Positions 42,704 through 51,351 of a DNA stretch of 64,000 bases are shown piece by piece. Origin of the DNA: Alphaproteobacteria bacterium (lineage in GTDB: Bacteria > Pseudomonadota > Alphaproteobacteria > Rhodobacterales > Rhodobacteraceae); assembly GCA_030427145.1 (NCBI GenBank), contig JAUHWT010000005.1:1-64000 (forward strand), in the 5' to 3' direction. Both the position numbers and the translations under genes were made by a program. How positions within the stretch are numbered: position 1 is the stretch's first letter; every line of letters starts with the position of its first letter. A model generated the notes under the pieces. The model was not told the DNA's origin. It did not search any database and saw only the letters and a list, made by a program, of their open reading frames with translations.

Positions 42704-44319
42704 ACGCGCCCGCCGAAAAGCCCGAACCGGCCAGGCCGATCCTCAAGGTTGACGATCTGAACGTCAAATTCGTACAGGGCGGCAATGTCACCCATGCGGT
42801 CCGGGACGTGAGCTTCGAGCTCTATCCCGGCGAAACCCTCGCCATCGTGGGCGAGAGCGGCTCGGGCAAATCCGTCACGGCCATGTCCACCGTGCGTCTG
42901 CTCGGTGACAACGCCGATGTCAGCGGCAGAATCCACTATCGCGACACCGACATGGCCAACGCCAATGAGCGCACCCTGCGCGGCGTTCGCGGCAACGACA
43001 TCAGCTTCATCTTTCAGGAGCCGATGACGAGCCTCAACCCGCTCCACACCATCTCCCGCCAGCTTGAGGAAAGCCTCGCCCTCCACCAGGGCCTGGCTGG
43101 CGAAGCGGCCCGGGCGCGTATCCTTGAGCTTCTCAACGAGGTCGGCATCCGCGATCCGGAATCCCGCCTCAACGCCTACCCGCACCAGCTGTCCGGCGGA
43201 CAGCGGCAGCGTGTGATGATCGCCATGGCACTGGCCAACGGCCCGGACATTCTCATCGCGGACGAACCGACCACGGCGCTCGACGTGACCATCGAGGTCC
43301 AGATCCTCAAACTCTTGGCCGAGATCCAGAAACAGAAGAGCATGGGCATGCTTTTCATCACCCATGACCTCGGTATCGTGCGCCGCATCTCCGACCGGGT
43401 GGCGGTGATGAAGGACGGCGAGATCGTGGAAACCGGTCCCACGGCCGAGATTTTCGACAATCCGCAGCACGACTACACGAAGATGCTGCTCGCCGCCGAA
43501 CCAACCGGCACGCCCGACCCCGTCCCGGACAACGCGGAAAGCATTGTCGCGACCGACAGCCTCAAGGTCTGGTTCCCCATCAAAACCGGTTTCCTGCGCC
43601 GCGTGACCGGCCATGTCAAAGCCGTAAACAGCGCGGATGTGTCGGTGCGGGCGGGTGAGACTCTTGGTATCGTGGGCGAAAGCGGCTCGGGAAAGACCAC
43701 GCTTGCGCTCGCGATCATGCGTCTGATCTCGTCGGACGGCCCGATCAGCTTCATTGGCCAGGATATTCAGGGCTGGAAACACCGTGAGTTGCGCAGCGTC
43801 CGCAAGGACATGCAGATGGTCTTCCAGGACCCCTTCGGCTCCCTCTCACCGCGCATGACCATTGAGCAGATCGTGGCGGAGGGCCTGTGGGTGCATGGCG
43901 GGACCGGCAACACCCGTGACCGTGTGGCCGACATTCTGCGAGAGGTCGGCCTCAACCCCGACATGATGGACCGGTATCCGCACGAGTTTTCAGGTGGCCA
44001 GCGGCAGCGCATCGCCGTGGCCCGCGCCATGATCCTGCAACCGAAACTCGTGCTGCTCGATGAGCCAACCTCGGCCCTCGACATGACGGTTCAGGTTCAG
44101 ATCGTCGACCTGCTGCGGAACCTGCAGAAGAAATACGGCCTCGCCTATATCTTCATCAGCCACGACCTGCGCGTGGTGCGCGCCCTGTCCCACAAGGTCA
44201 TGGTCATGCAGCAGGGCGACGTGGTGGAAGCCGGCGATGCGGCCTCGGTCTTTGACAGCCCCAAGACGGAATACACCCGCACCCTCATGGCTGCGGCCTT
44301 TGGCACGGACCTGATATAG
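42700..44319 (+). CDS. yejF: Peptide ABC transporter ATPase, two nucleotide-binding domains (YejF-like)
   Basis: 539 residues with two complete ABC domains. Walker A motifs are GESGSGKSVT (about 49) and GESGSGKTTL (about 328). Signatures are LSGGQRQR (about 164) and FSGGQRQR (about 431). Walker B motifs are ILIADEPTTALD and LVLLDEPTSALD. It powers YejBE. The ATG overlaps the yejE stop (ATGA). Confidence 0.93.
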   Translation: MNAPAEKPEPARPILKVDDLNVKFVQGGNVTHAVRDVSFELYPGETLAIVGESGSGKSVTAMSTVRLLGDNADVSGRIHYRDTDMANANERTLRGVRGNDISFIFQEPMTSLNPLHTISRQLEESLALHQGLAGEAARARILELLNEVGIRDPESRLNAYPHQLSGGQRQRVMIAMALANGPDILIADEPTTALDVTIEVQILKLLAEIQKQKSMGMLFITHDLGIVRRISDRVAVMKDGEIVETGPTAEIFDNPQHDYTKMLLAAEPTGTPDPVPDNAESIVATDSLKVWFPIKTGFLRRVTGHVKAVNSADVSVRAGETLGIVGESGSGKTTLALAIMRLISSDGPISFIGQDIQGWKHRELRSVRKDMQMVFQDPFGSLSPRMTIEQIVAEGLWVHGGTGNTRDRVADILREVGLNPDMMDRYPHEFSGGQRQRIAVARAMILQPKLVLLDEPTSALDMTVQVQIVDLLRNLQKKYGLAYIFISHDLRVVRALSHKVMVMQQGDVVEAGDAASVFDSPKTEYTRTLMAAAFGTDLI

Positions 44320-44321
44320 GC

Positions 44322-45200
44322 TCAGCCACCCTCCGGCACGATGGCGGCCCGATAGAGGTGCCATGTGGCGTGGCCCAGCACGGGCAGGATCACAATGAGC
44401 CCGAGGAAAGCCGGGATCGACCCGATGGCGAGCAGCGCCGCCACGGTGAAACCCCAGGCCAGAATGGGCCGCGGATTGCGCATGGTCACGCGAATGGATG
44501 TCACCACCGCGGCCGAAACACCCACATTGCGGTCGAGTAGCAGGGGAAAGGACACCACGCTGATCGCCAGCACAATGCCTGCGAAAATCGCCCCGGCACC
44601 CATGCCAACAATGGTCATGGTCCATCCCGCCCCGGTTGTGAGCGTATCCATGATGAAGGCAGCCAGCGAGTCCGGCGCCTCCGGCCCGAGCGTCATGGAA
44701 TAGACCCCATGCGCCACAATCATCCAGAGAAAGAACAGCAGAAACAGAAACAGCCCCAGCACGAAGATCGCGCCAAACGACGGCGAGCGCACAACCCCGA
44801 AGGCATCACGCCAGCTGACCTCGCGGCCAAGTTCCGTCTGGCGGCTCATCTCGTAAAGCCCGGATGCCGCAACGGGTCCAATGAGGGCAAAACCGGACAT
44901 GATCGGAAACAGCAGCGGCAAAACGTTGCGGTCAAAAGCGCTCCAGACAAGAAACAGCCCAATCATCGGATAAAGAATTGCCAGCCCCATCACGTCCGAT
45001 CGGCAATGGGTAAAATCATTCAACCCCTGTTCCAGCGCCTTTTGGATGTCCTCCATCTCCAGATCTCGAATTTTGGGCAGTGCCTGCTCGAATTTCTCGC
45101 CATCCGTGCGCACGGCATCCGTTATCGAAACCAGGTGATTGCCTGCGGATAAGGTCCTGTTGGCCAGCCAAACAACGGGGTTCCAGACGGTGTCAGCCAT
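44322..45200 (-). CDS. DUF2189 integral membrane protein
   Basis: 292 residues with about six membrane segments in the order of the DUF2189 family: LAILYPMIGLFLVW, FPIMSGFALIGPVAASGLYEMSRQ, GAIFVLGLFLFLLFFLWMIV, and SFPLLLDRNVGVSAAVVTSIR. This family is common in alphaproteobacteria, sometimes near cytochrome oxidase genes; its function is unknown. It converges with yejF with a 2-bp gap, leaving no room for a separate terminator. Confidence 0.8.
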   Translation of the reverse strand: MADTVWNPVVWLANRTLSAGNHLVSITDAVRTDGEKFEQALPKIRDLEMEDIQKALEQGLNDFTHCRSDVMGLAILYPMIGLFLVWSAFDRNVLPLLFPIMSGFALIGPVAASGLYEMSRQTELGREVSWRDAFGVVRSPSFGAIFVLGLFLFLLFFLWMIVAHGVYSMTLGPEAPDSLAAFIMDTLTTGAGWTMTIVGMGAGAIFAGIVLAISVVSFPLLLDRNVGVSAAVVTSIRVTMRNPRPILAWGFTVAALLAIGSIPAFLGLIVILPVLGHATWHLYRAAIVPEGG

Positions 45201-45234
45201 CGTAATCCTCCCTTTTTTGCGGATGCCGAAAAGG

Positions 45235-45258
45235 GTCTCCGGACGCGCGACCGGAGAC
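45235..45258 (-). terminator. Intrinsic terminator of the ribA-L,D-transpeptidase operon
   Basis: GTCTCCGG and CCGGAGAC form a perfect 8-bp stem with an 8-nt loop (ACGCGCGA on the top strand). Read on the minus strand, it is followed by CCTTTTCGG. It lies about 58 bp past the L,D-transpeptidase stop. Confidence 0.6.
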
Positions 45259-45316
45259 GGACGGCAACCTGCGGTAGGGTCAGGCTAACACAGGTCGCGC
45301 AATAATACTGTAACAA

Positions 45317-45832
45317 TTACGAAATTTTCTGCTCCACCGGCGACCGGACGACCACCCGGCTCCGCACGGTCCAGTGCTCAAGGATCCAGATCAGATCCCG
45401 TCTGGCAAAAGCGATACAGCCCTCGGTCGGGTGCCGCGGTTTGCGCCAGACATGCAGAAAAATTGCACTCCCCCCACCCGGCACCGCCGGATTCCGGTTG
45501 AAATCCAGTACGCCAATCAGGTCGTACAGCGGATCCGACCGCCGCAGGGCCTCATGCCCAAACCGGTGCGGCCGCTGGATTTTATGGTTATAGGCCGGAT
45601 CGCGCGGATCATCCGACCACCCGTCCCTAACCCCGATCGCATCCCCGGCGAGCGGTAACGCACAGCGGTCGGGGCGCCGGTAAAGCCCCTCAAGGTTGTG
45701 TACCCCGATGGGCGTAATTCCGTCACCCTCGCCTTTTTTCTGGCCGATACCGCTACGCCCAACGGCACAGGGGAACCGGCGCCCCATGAACCAGGCCCCC
45801 CACGGATCAACGGTAAGGTCCTCAAATCTCAC
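45317..45832 (-). CDS. L,D-transpeptidase catalytic domain protein (YkuD fold)
   Basis: 171 residues, almost only the YkuD domain. The end carries the catalytic set IFLHVWRKPRHPTEGCIAFARRDL, with His and the nucleophile Cys in TEGCIAF (about 140). Such enzymes make 3-3 or lipoprotein cross-links in peptidoglycan. There is no signal peptide, which is odd for a wall enzyme but seen in this short subfamily; export by another route or a cytoplasmic role is possible. The ATG overlaps the ribA stop (ATGA). Confidence 0.85.
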   Translation of the reverse strand: MRFEDLTVDPWGAWFMGRRFPCAVGRSGIGQKKGEGDGITPIGVHNLEGLYRRPDRCALPLAGDAIGVRDGWSDDPRDPAYNHKIQRPHRFGHEALRRSDPLYDLIGVLDFNRNPAVPGGGSAIFLHVWRKPRHPTEGCIAFARRDLIWILEHWTVRSRVVVRSPVEQKIS

Positions 45833-46923
45833 AGAAGATGCCCGCTCTTGGCCGCTTTGGTCCTCAGATAGGCGTCGTTATAGGCCGTGCGCCCCACCTG
45901 CAACGGCACCCGCTCCACCACGGTGATACCGCAGTCGTTCATGCGGTCGACCTTGCCGGGATTGTTGGTCATCAGCCGCACGGACGAAAACCCGAGACGC
46001 CGCAGGATGCTCGCGCCGATGCGGAAGTCCCGCTCATCATCCTCAAAGCCGAGGCGATGATTGGACTCCACCGTGTCAAACCCCTGATCCTGAAGAGAAT
46101 AGGCGCGCATCTTGTTTGCCAGACCGATGCCCCGCCCCTCCTGGTTGAGATAAAGCAGCACACCACTGCCCTCCTCGCCGATGCGTTGCAGTGCCGCGCG
46201 CAACTGCGGCCCGCAATCGCATTTGAGCGACCCCATCAGGTCCCCGGTGAAGCACGCGGAATGCAACCGGCTTAGAACCGGCTCCGACCGGTCCGGCGCC
46301 CCGATTTCGATGGCGTAGTGCTCCTCGCCCCCATCCATCGGCCGGAACACCCGCACCCTGGAGTTCTCCGCCACACCCAGAGGCACGCGAGCCGAGGAAA
46401 TTTCCATCAGCTCCACCGCCGGGTCGTCCTGAGGAAAATCCCCCGCCCGCACCAGGCTCAGTCCACCCTGATCGGCCAGCATCCTCGCCTCTGCCGCGTC
46501 CAGCGTCACCACAACCACCGCCGGCAGAAGATGCGCCAGCTTGCACAGATCCACGGCCTCGCGGTGCAGCGTCGCGTCATCGCCGCGCAGGGACATGAAC
46601 GGGCCCTTCATGGGGTAGTTCAGATCCAGCGACGGATCGGCCGAGGCCCAGATCCAGTCGACCTCCACATCCCCCGGCACGGAAACCCGCGCAATATCAC
46701 CGTCATAGGCGGCGATTTTAAGCGTACCGGCCCGCCTCGCCGTCAGGGCAAGCGTAACGTCCCCCAACTGCCGCAGATCGGCCAGGCGTGGGGCGCTCAG
46801 CGTCTCGGCCGCGACCACAACGGCCGCATCGGGACCATGGCCGAGGAACACCACGGGGGCTCCAACGCGGAGATCCGCCCGGGCGCGGGCCAGCCGTTCA
46901 GCGGGTGCCAGTTGCAGGCTCAT
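45829..46923 (-). CDS. ribA: GTP cyclohydrolase II with N-terminal extension
   Basis: 364 residues. The GTP cyclohydrolase II domain is about 165-360. Zinc cysteines lie in HSACFTGDLMGSLKCDCG (about 222-238), catalytic residues are in LLYLNQEGRGIGLANK, and NNPGKVDRM follows. It makes the first riboflavin intermediate from GTP. The first 160 residues are not the RibB (DHBP synthase) domain usually fused to RibA: the acidic RibB motifs are not seen. They match the extended RibA form of alphaproteobacteria, a degenerate domain of unknown role. Confidence 0.87.
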   Translation of the reverse strand: MSLQLAPAERLARARADLRVGAPVVFLGHGPDAAVVVAAETLSAPRLADLRQLGDVTLALTARRAGTLKIAAYDGDIARVSVPGDVEVDWIWASADPSLDLNYPMKGPFMSLRGDDATLHREAVDLCKLAHLLPAVVVVTLDAAEARMLADQGGLSLVRAGDFPQDDPAVELMEISSARVPLGVAENSRVRVFRPMDGGEEHYAIEIGAPDRSEPVLSRLHSACFTGDLMGSLKCDCGPQLRAALQRIGEEGSGVLLYLNQEGRGIGLANKMRAYSLQDQGFDTVESNHRLGFEDDERDFRIGASILRRLGFSSVRLMTNNPGKVDRMNDCGITVVERVPLQVGRTAYNDAYLRTKAAKSGHLL

Positions 46924-47081
46924 TGCGTTTCTCTCCTGATCCGGGGCCGGTTCTCGAAGCCCCTGGCGGCGGGTATTGAAACAATCCGGGCGTTTGGAAC
47001 ACGGTCTCGTGAAGAATGAACCACTCGGCTTGTCCGCAACGTAATTACCAACAGCTATGCAGGAAATTAAGGAGAACCGGC

Positions 47082-47768
47082 ATGAGTGCAGTAAAAAAGA
47101 TTCTGATGGTTGATGATGATGCGGACCTTCGGGAAGCTCTGGCCGACCAGCTTGTCCTGACGGAGGAATTCGACGTCTTTGAGGCCGGGAACGGGGCTGA
47201 GGGGTTGGCGCGGGCCAAGGAGCAGCTTTACGACATGGTTATTCTGGACGTGGGCCTGCCGGATATGGACGGGCGGGAGCTGTGCCGGCTTCTGAGGAAA
47301 CAGGGTGTGAAATGCCCGGTTTTGATGCTGACGGGCCATGTAACCGACAGCGACCAGATCATGGGTCTGGACGCGGGCGCCAACGACTATATCGCCAAGC
47401 CCTTCAAATTGCCCGTACTTTTGGCCCGCATCCGCTCGCAGCTGCGCCAGCATGAGCAGTCGGAGGACGCGGTGTTCACGGTGGGGCCCTACTCGTTCCG
47501 GCCGGCGGCGAAGCTGTTGCTCGACGAGCAGGAGAAGAAAATTCGGCTGACGGAGAAAGAAACCAACATTCTGAAGTTCCTTTACCGCGCCAACAGCGAT
47601 GTGGTGGCCCGTGATGTTCTGCTGCATGAGGTTTGGGGGTATAACGCCGGGGTGACGACGCATACGCTGGAAACGCATATCTACCGGCTGCGTCAGAAGA
47701 TCGAGCCGGATCCATCCAATGCGAAAATTCTCGTTACGGAACAAGGGGGTTACAGGCTCGTCGCCTGA
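47082..47768 (+). CDS. OmpR/PhoB-family response regulator
   Basis: About 228 residues. The receiver has acidic residues VDDDAD, the phosphoacceptor Asp in VILDVGLPDMDG (about 55), Thr in LMLTGHV and Lys in IAKPF (about 106). The winged-helix DNA-binding domain is at about 130-228 (LTEKETNILKFLYR, LHEVWGYNAGVTTHTLETHIYRLRQKIE). No kinase gene adjoins it, so the partner is unknown. The AAGGAG before the ATG at 47082 sets the start. Confidence 0.9.
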   Translation: MSAVKKILMVDDDADLREALADQLVLTEEFDVFEAGNGAEGLARAKEQLYDMVILDVGLPDMDGRELCRLLRKQGVKCPVLMLTGHVTDSDQIMGLDAGANDYIAKPFKLPVLLARIRSQLRQHEQSEDAVFTVGPYSFRPAAKLLLDEQEKKIRLTEKETNILKFLYRANSDVVARDVLLHEVWGYNAGVTTHTLETHIYRLRQKIEPDPSNAKILVTEQGGYRLVA

Positions 47769-47810
47769 CCTGGGAGTTTTTGCGGTTGCCCGAAATGGCG
47801 GGTGCGTTAT

Positions 47811-47837
47811 GACTTCGGCAGTTCAACTGCCGAGGTC
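47811..47837 (+). promoter_or_regulatory. Hairpin covering the ribosome-binding site of xth
   Basis: GACTTCGGCAG and CTGCCGAGGTC form an 11-bp stem (one G-U pair) with loop TTCAA. The 3' arm contains GAGG, the only Shine-Dalgarno sequence for the exonuclease gene, 5 bases before its ATG at 47841. Folding would hide the site, so this could limit translation of xth. With no T-run it is a poor terminator for the regulator gene upstream, although some such role is possible. Confidence 0.55.
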
Positions 47838-47840
47838 AAA

Positions 47841-48629
47841 ATGTCCGTTTCCATCTGCACCTGGAACATCAATTCCGTCCGTCTGCGCGAGGGGATCGTG
47901 CTCCAGCTGTTGCGGGAGGAAAACCCGGATGTCCTTTGTTTACAGGAACTTAAGTCGCCGGAGGAGAAGGTGCCGCTCGACGGGTTTCGGGCGCTGGGGT
48001 ATGAGCACTTCGCGATCCACGGGCAGAAGGGCTATAATGGCGTTGGGATCATCTCGAAACTTCCGCTAAGTGACGTGAATAAAAGGGATTTTTGCGCCAA
48101 GGGGGACGCGCGGCATATTGCGGCGACGCTGCCCAACGGGGTGCGGATCCACAATTACTATATTCCCGCGGGAGGCGACGTTCCGGACCGCGCGGTGAAT
48201 GAAAAATTCGGACACAAGCTTGATTTCATTGGGGAAATGCAGGCCTGGTTCGAATCCGAGGCCCCCGAAAAATCGGTTCTGGTCGGAGACCTCAACATCG
48301 CCCCAAGGGAGGATGATGTGTGGAGCCACAAGCAGCTTCTGAAGGTGGTGTCACATACGCCTATCGAGGTGGAATCATTGACAAAAATGCAGAATTCCGG
48401 GGGGTGGATGGACGTGACGAGGAAGGATATTCCGGAGGGAAAGGTCTATTCCTGGTGGTCGTACCGGGCGCGGGACTGGGACGCGGCGGATAAGGGGCGG
48501 AGGCTCGATCATATCTGGTCGACCCCTGATATCATTGGGAAATTTGGCGGCAGCCGCATCGCGCGGCACGTGCGGGGCTGGGAGAAGCCCAGTGACCACG
48601 CGCCGGTTTTTGCGGAGCTTTCGCTGTGA
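47841..48629 (+). CDS. xth: Exodeoxyribonuclease III
   Basis: About 262 residues of the EEP nuclease superfamily. Motifs are ICTWNINSVR, LQELKSPEEKVP (metal-binding Glu), VGDLNIAPREDDVW (Asp/Asn), and RLDHIWSTPD plus SDHAPVFAEL (catalytic Asp/His). It cleaves abasic sites and degrades 3' ends during base excision repair. It starts 72 bp after the response regulator. Its TGA overlaps the GTG of the enoyl-CoA hydratase gene. Confidence 0.92.
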   Translation: MSVSICTWNINSVRLREGIVLQLLREENPDVLCLQELKSPEEKVPLDGFRALGYEHFAIHGQKGYNGVGIISKLPLSDVNKRDFCAKGDARHIAATLPNGVRIHNYYIPAGGDVPDRAVNEKFGHKLDFIGEMQAWFESEAPEKSVLVGDLNIAPREDDVWSHKQLLKVVSHTPIEVESLTKMQNSGGWMDVTRKDIPEGKVYSWWSYRARDWDAADKGRRLDHIWSTPDIIGKFGGSRIARHVRGWEKPSDHAPVFAELSL

Positions 48630-49462
48630 AAAGTGGCGCAAACGGTGCCAAAAGTGGCACAGAACTGCAGGAAAGTGGCACAGATTGTGAGTCAAATGGC
48701 ACAGATTGCACGGGGTTTGGCCTGAAATGTGCCCAAATGGATGGGGTTGGGCGTATTACGCTGGCCCGTCCGGAGACCCACAACGCGCTCGACCAGGACG
48801 CGATGCGGGCCCTGACCACGAAGCTCAACACCTGGAAAAATTCCGGGCTGCGGGCGCTGATCCTGACCGGTGAGGGGAAGAGCTTTTGCGCCGGGGCGTC
48901 GCTGGGGGATGTGGCGGGATCGGACTGGGCGGAGAATCCGCTGACGACACTTTGCGACACGCTGGAGACGTTTCCGGCGCCGACGGTTGCGGCGCTGAAT
49001 GGCGGGGTCTATGGCGGGGGTGTGGAGATTGCACTGGCCTGCGATTTTCGGATCGGGGTGCGGGGCATGAAGGCCTTCGTGCCGCCCGCGAAACTCGGCA
49101 TCCACTATGAGCCCGCGGGCATCCGCCGGGCGATGGACCGGCTGGGCGCGCAGGTGACACGACGGATGTTTTTGCTGGCCGATACGTTTTCCGATGAGGA
49201 TTTGGCCCGGGTCGGGTTCCTGGACGACCTGGTGGCGGGGGAGGAACTCGGGGGGTGTGCCGAGACGCTCGCCACCCGGATTGCCGGGCTGGCCCCTCTG
49301 GCCGTTCAGGGCATGAAACGCACGATTGTGGAACTGTCCCGGGGGACGCTCGACGAGGCGGCGGCCCGTGAGCGGGTGGCGGCGTGTTTTGCGTCCGCAG
49401 ACCACCTGGAAGGGCTGGCGGCGTTTCGGGAGAAGCGGGAGGCGGCGTTTAAGGGGGGGTAG
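48626..49462 (+). CDS. Enoyl-CoA hydratase/isomerase family protein with repeat-encoded N-terminus
   Basis: 278 residues. The crotonase core begins at GRITLARPETHNALD (about 42) and has the oxyanion-hole segments FCAGASLGDV and NGGVYGGGVEIALACDF, with EPAG(I) lining the active site. The first 38 residues are unusual: a heptapeptide repeat (KSGANGA, KSGTELQ, ESGTDCE, SNGTDCT, GFGLKCA) produced by 21-bp DNA repeats. If translated from the GTG at 48626 it would be coupled to xth (GTGA). The ATG at 48737 (MDGVGRI) would give a shorter protein lacking the usual first strand. The substrate is unknown. Confidence 0.8.
   Translation: MKSGANGAKSGTELQESGTDCESNGTDCTGFGLKCAQMDGVGRITLARPETHNALDQDAMRALTTKLNTWKNSGLRALILTGEGKSFCAGASLGDVAGSDWAENPLTTLCDTLETFPAPTVAALNGGVYGGGVEIALACDFRIGVRGMKAFVPPAKLGIHYEPAGIRRAMDRLGAQVTRRMFLLADTFSDEDLARVGFLDDLVAGEELGGCAETLATRIAGLAPLAVQGMKRTIVELSRGTLDEAAARERVAACFASADHLEGLAAFREKREAAFKGG
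48629..48733 (+). repeat. Five degenerate 21-bp tandem repeats
   Basis: Five 21-bp units in phase with the reading frame; the shared core is AAAGTGGCACAGA. The middle three units are most alike, the outer two degraded. Because the unit is 21 bp, the frame is kept and each unit encodes seven residues, roughly K/E-S-G-T-D-C-x. There are no spacers, so it is not a CRISPR array. Confidence 0.75.
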
Positions 49463-49593
49463 GGTTTTGGTGAGTTGGAACCGGTTCAAGTTGTATTTCG
49501 TTGCTGGACCATATTGATCAAACATCTTGCATACATACGACTCATCAATCAAATTTAAAAAAAAGAAAATTCAATTTTTTATAAGACTGAAAA

Positions 49594-51351
49594 ATGAGCA
49601 TAGTTAAATCGATTCAATTTCAAGACTACAAAACTTTTTCGACTTTTAAATTATCAGCCAAAGAAAAAAACGTTTTAGTAGGCCCCAACAACGCAGGCAA
49701 ATCTACTGCGTTGGACGCATTTAGGATAACCTTTGATTGCTTGAGGTTCTCCAGAAGAATAACAGCTGTATTGAAATCTCAAGGAATAGATGGCGTTTGC
49801 TCCACGTGGGAAATTCCAACATCCGCAGTTCAGACTGACCTCCGGTATTGCATTCACAATTTTGGCGATGAACACGCGAGAATTGCCGTTACCTTGCAGA
49901 ACGGTAACACATTCAAGATCTCAATTCCCAATGACGGCCCTCTCGAATGTTATCTCAAGACAGAGATGCCAGCACAAAAGCAAACAAAGTTCTTAAAAAG
50001 ACAGTTCCCTTTGAACCTGATTGTAGTTCCCACTCTAAGTCCCTTGGAACAGAACGAGGAACTGGTAAAAACTGAAACCGTCGAGCGAAACCGCTACGGA
50101 CGACTGGCTAGCCGAAATTTTAGGAATTTCTGGCTTCATAGAACCGATAAAGAATTCGAAGCTTTTGCCGACTTAGTCGAATTGGGTTGGCCGGGAGTAC
50201 GGGTGACTCGCCCGGAGGTCGAGCGTGGTGGTAAGCGTCCTGTAGTTCGAATGTACTTTCGTGACGGTCGTCACGTCAGAGAAATTCAATGGGCTGGCTT
50301 CGGTTTTCAGGTCTGGATGCAAACTATGATGCATCTTTCCACATCCAACTTAGCGTCAACGCTTATTCTCGACGAACCAGACATCTATCTACACCCTGAC
50401 CTGCAACACCGTTTACTAAAATTGGTCAGTGAACGCGTCGGTCAATACTTCATCGCCACCCATTCAACTGAGATAATAAACGACGTTGAACCAGGTGAAG
50501 TTTTGATCATTCGATCTGAATCACGTGGAGCCAAACGAATTCAGGGAAGTACCGGCTACCACGAAGTCTACTCAGCGATTGGCAGCTCCGAAAACGCGCA
50601 ATTTGCGCGCCTCGCCAAGACACAAAAGGTACTTTACTTCGAGGGCAAAGATGCAAAAATTCTGTCGAAAATTGCCGCAAAGATTGGTGGAGCCAACTTT
50701 ATTTCAAATTCGTCCGTAACACTCATGAAAACGGACGGGTTCTCAAATTGGTCTCGTGTCACAACTTCTTCTTGGGTGTTTGAAAAATTTTTCGGTTTCA
50801 AAATACCTGTATCAGCTGTTTTTGATCGCGATTACCGGTGTGATGACGAAATAGCCGACTTTATGAATAACGTGAACGTAGGGGACACTCTTTGTCGTGT
50901 TCTACCTCAAAAGGAGATGGAAAACTTCCTACTCGTACCAAAGGCAATAGTTGCTGTAGTGAAAAAATTTGCGCGCGATGATTTGCCCGAAAATTGGGAG
51001 GTTATTGTTAATGACGCTATCGAGTCGAGCGTTGAGGAGCTGAAGTCTAAGACTCTGTCTCAACGAATTGGAGCAAGGATCCACTATGAAGTCGACAAGG
51101 GCTCAAAGAAGGATATCCCGACTATTTCTTCCGATGAGGAAACCGAATTTACAAAAAGATGGAATGAAGAAAATTATCGGTTTCGGGTCGTCCCCGGAAA
51201 GCTTGTATTTTCAGCGATAGCAAAGAAAATTCAGGATGAGTTAAAGGTAACTTTAACAGCATCTCGGGTTGTAGATCAGATGAACGCTGCAGACATCGAC
51301 CCGGAACTCGTTGAAATTTTTAAGGATATTCAGAAACACTTAGACGGATAG
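49594..51351 (+). CDS. OLD-family ATP-dependent nuclease (ABC-type ATPase plus TOPRIM)
   Basis: 585 residues. The N-terminal ATPase has IQFQDYKTFSTFKL, Walker A VGPNNAGKSTALDAF (about 32), Walker B TLILDEPDIYLHPDLQ (about 255) and the His switch IATHSTEIIND (about 290). The C-terminal TOPRIM has the Glu in VLYFEGKDAKIL (about 350), the DxD-type motif AVFDRDY (about 407) and KEMENFLL (about 445). This is the OLD (overcoming lysogenization defect) layout, proteins that act in phage defence and DNA cleavage. It stands alone, like class 1 OLD; no UvrD-like or reverse-transcriptase partner adjoins it. The gene and its 90-bp leader are clearly AT-rich, with TTT/AAA codons unlike all its neighbours, which points to transfer. 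No good ribosome-binding site precedes the ATG. Confidence 0.85.
   Translation: MSIVKSIQFQDYKTFSTFKLSAKEKNVLVGPNNAGKSTALDAFRITFDCLRFSRRITAVLKSQGIDGVCSTWEIPTSAVQTDLRYCIHNFGDEHARIAVTLQNGNTFKISIPNDGPLECYLKTEMPAQKQTKFLKRQFPLNLIVVPTLSPLEQNEELVKTETVERNRYGRLASRNFRNFWLHRTDKEFEAFADLVELGWPGVRVTRPEVERGGKRPVVRMYFRDGRHVREIQWAGFGFQVWMQTMMHLSTSNLASTLILDEPDIYLHPDLQHRLLKLVSERVGQYFIATHSTEIINDVEPGEVLIIRSESRGAKRIQGSTGYHEVYSAIGSSENAQFARLAKTQKVLYFEGKDAKILSKIAAKIGGANFISNSSVTLMKTDGFSNWSRVTTSSWVFEKFFGFKIPVSAVFDRDYRCDDEIADFMNNVNVGDTLCRVLPQKEMENFLLVPKAIVAVVKKFARDDLPENWEVIVNDAIESSVEELKSKTLSQRIGARIHYEVDKGSKKDIPTISSDEETEFTKRWNEENYRFRVVPGKLVFSAIAKKIQDELKVTLTASRVVDQMNAADIDPELVEIFKDIQKHLDG

Noticed and set aside
46924-47081. 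Possible replication origin at the GC-skew change
   Set aside because: No TTATCCACA-type DnaA boxes or AT-rich unwinding segment are seen in the 158-bp spacer; kept only as a skew observation.
48629-48733. Possible CRISPR array
   Set aside because: The 21-bp units are directly adjacent without spacers and lie in phase within a reading frame; no cas genes are in the window.
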